NCBI RefSeq assembly: GCF_900626155.1
Contig: NZ_LR130844.1
Span: forward strand, 414,191-478,190
Direction of reading: 5' to 3'
Source: Anaerococcus vaginimassiliensis
GTDB taxonomy: Bacteria; Bacillota; Clostridia; Tissierellales; Peptoniphilaceae
DNA length: 64,000 nucleotides
The notes beneath the pieces were generated by a model. It worked only from the letters and a program-made list of their open reading frames with translations, was not told the origin of the DNA and did not search any database. Below are positions 63,178 to 64,000 of the stretch, piece by piece; position 1 is the stretch's first letter; each line of letters starts with the position of its first letter. A program made the translations under genes and the position numbers.

Positions 63178-63827
63178 TATGCCCTCCTAATATCTTTAAT
63201 TTCCCTAGGATCATCTATAATGAGGTCAGGATTTCCTTTTTCTAAAATATCCCTAGACCTAAATCCCCAAGAGCAACCCACAGTAAATATGCCGGCGTTT
63301 TTCCCGCATTTCATATCAACTTCGCTATCGCCAAAGTAAATTATATCTGAAAAATCTACACCAAACCTTTCCCTTATGATAATTATTCCTTCAGGAGATG
63401 GCTTTCTCTCATAGCTTTCCTTATATCCTAGGATATAGTCAAAATAGCCTTCGCCAAAAACTTCTGTTATCACCTTGTTAGAGGTTGAATCTGGTTTGTT
63501 GGAAAAGCAAGTTATAATCTCACCTCTTTGTTTTATAATATCCAAGCTCTCCTTTATCCCGTCGTAGGCTTTTAATAAATAGCTTGGATCGTCATCATAA
63601 CTTTTATTATAAAAATCTAAAATTTCTTTCCTATAAACCGGATCAGAATCTGCCTTTACATAATCTAAAGATTTTTCTATTAGGACAACCGGACCATTTC
63701 CCACAAATTCTCTAACTTTTTCTTTAGGTACAGGGTCCAAATCATATTTTTTCATAGTCTTATTTATGTGATAATTAATTGAATCTATTGTGTTTAACAA
63801 GGTACCGTCTATATCAAATATATACAT
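63177..63827 (-). CDS. HAD-superfamily phosphatase (phosphoglycolate phosphatase-like)
   Basis: This 216-residue protein has HAD motif I FDIDGTLLNT (about 4-13), motif II in CFSNKPDST (about 118), a Lys near 140 and motif III in IYFGDSEVDMKCGKNAG (about 178-194), with a helical cap. It is a small-molecule phosphatase. The tight link with a PTS IIB gene suggests a sugar phosphate (inference). Confidence 0.87.
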   Translation of the reverse strand: MYIFDIDGTLLNTIDSINYHINKTMKKYDLDPVPKEKVREFVGNGPVVLIEKSLDYVKADSDPVYRKEILDFYNKSYDDDPSYLLKAYDGIKESLDIIKQRGEIITCFSNKPDSTSNKVITEVFGEGYFDYILGYKESYERKPSPEGIIIIRERFGVDFSDIIYFGDSEVDMKCGKNAGIFTVGCSWGFRSRDILEKGNPDLIIDDPREIKDIRRA

Positions 63828-63941
63828 ATGACCTCCTTACTAGTCTTTCTACTTGTATTCTACCCTATTTGTTAAAAAAATAATAAAAAGCACTTTATTA
63901 GGGTATAATAATAGGAAGTATAAAAGAAAAAGAGGAAAATA

Positions 63942-64000
63942 ATGAACGATAAGAGAAACCTAACCATGTTAAGCGACTTCTATGAATTTAGCATGGCTAA
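63942..64000 (+). CDS. pncB: Nicotinate phosphoribosyltransferase (N-terminal part, cut by window edge)
   Basis: The 19 visible residues include MLSDFYEFSMA, which matches the start of PncB. AGAGGA precedes the ATG at 63942. A TATAAT-like box lies about 35 bases upstream. Only the start can be seen, so the call rests on this motif. Confidence 0.7.
   Translation, partial: MNDKRNLTMLSDFYEFSMA

Overview
The window comes from a low-GC Gram-positive anaerobe. The 16S/23S sequence, the strong AGGAGG ribosome-binding sites, the NAD-type glutamate dehydrogenase and the gene content fit the Peptoniphilaceae (Anaerococcus-like cocci). The genus is inferred by eye, not from a database search. No plasmid, phage or CRISPR signature is visible, so this reads as chromosome.

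Layout. (1) 1-6030: an auto-regulated ribose operon (rbsR-K-D-A-C-B) with a clear promoter and a 16-bp palindromic operator, then the start of a transaldolase-family gene. (2) 6096-10990: malic enzyme, then a GntR regulator with an ABC exporter operon. (3) 10994-13918: dinB (Pol IV) diverges from an XRE repressor, an ImmA/IrrE metallopeptidase and mnmM. The shared intergenic region carries four copies of a 15-bp operator-like motif, one filling the dinB promoter spacer. This looks like a LexA-independent damage-response switch. (4) 14138-15807: an SPFH protein and a ribbon-helix-helix protein behind a palindrome, and a YgbA-type protein. (5) 15990-24780: a minus-strand rRNA-tRNA locus (16S, tRNA-Ala, 23S, two 5S, 18 further tRNAs). 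The 23S has a ~230-nt intervening sequence. A small repeat family lies directly 3' of tRNA-Ile2 (three tandem ~166-bp copies plus decayed remains) and tRNA-Glu (one ~179-bp copy). Each copy carries a tRNA 3' end, hairpins that covary between loci, and an inverted piece of the host tRNA anticodon arm. (6) 24787-36178: DUF951, MscS channel, SGNH hydrolase, branching enzyme, an EF-G-like GTPase, an M16 peptidase and an XpaC/TelA operon. (7) 36196-44314: type 2 IPP isomerase, LCP protein, glutamate dehydrogenase, and tsaE-tsaB-rimI-tsaD with an S41 peptidase. (8) 44328-51747: FMN-riboswitch-controlled ribU, an orphan response regulator, and carD-yacL-ispD-ispF-metK-mreB-gpmA. (9) 51784-57573: lipid kinase, a second GntR/ABC operon with a large palindromic operator, a divergent ABC operon and a VOC protein. 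(10) 57572-64000: TPP-riboswitch-controlled thiT, a Wzz-like protein with a degenerate kinase-like domain and a small SH3-type lipoprotein that seems to start at AUA, DUF2089/DUF4097 genes, a PTS IIB/HAD pair and the start of pncB.

The genes are mostly housekeeping and nutrient uptake: ribose, riboflavin and thiamine import, MEP-pathway isoprenoid steps, SAM synthesis, and t6A tRNA modification. The most unusual items are the tRNA-3'-end repeat family, the dinB/XRE/IrrE switch with its repeated operators, and the AUA-start lipoprotein.
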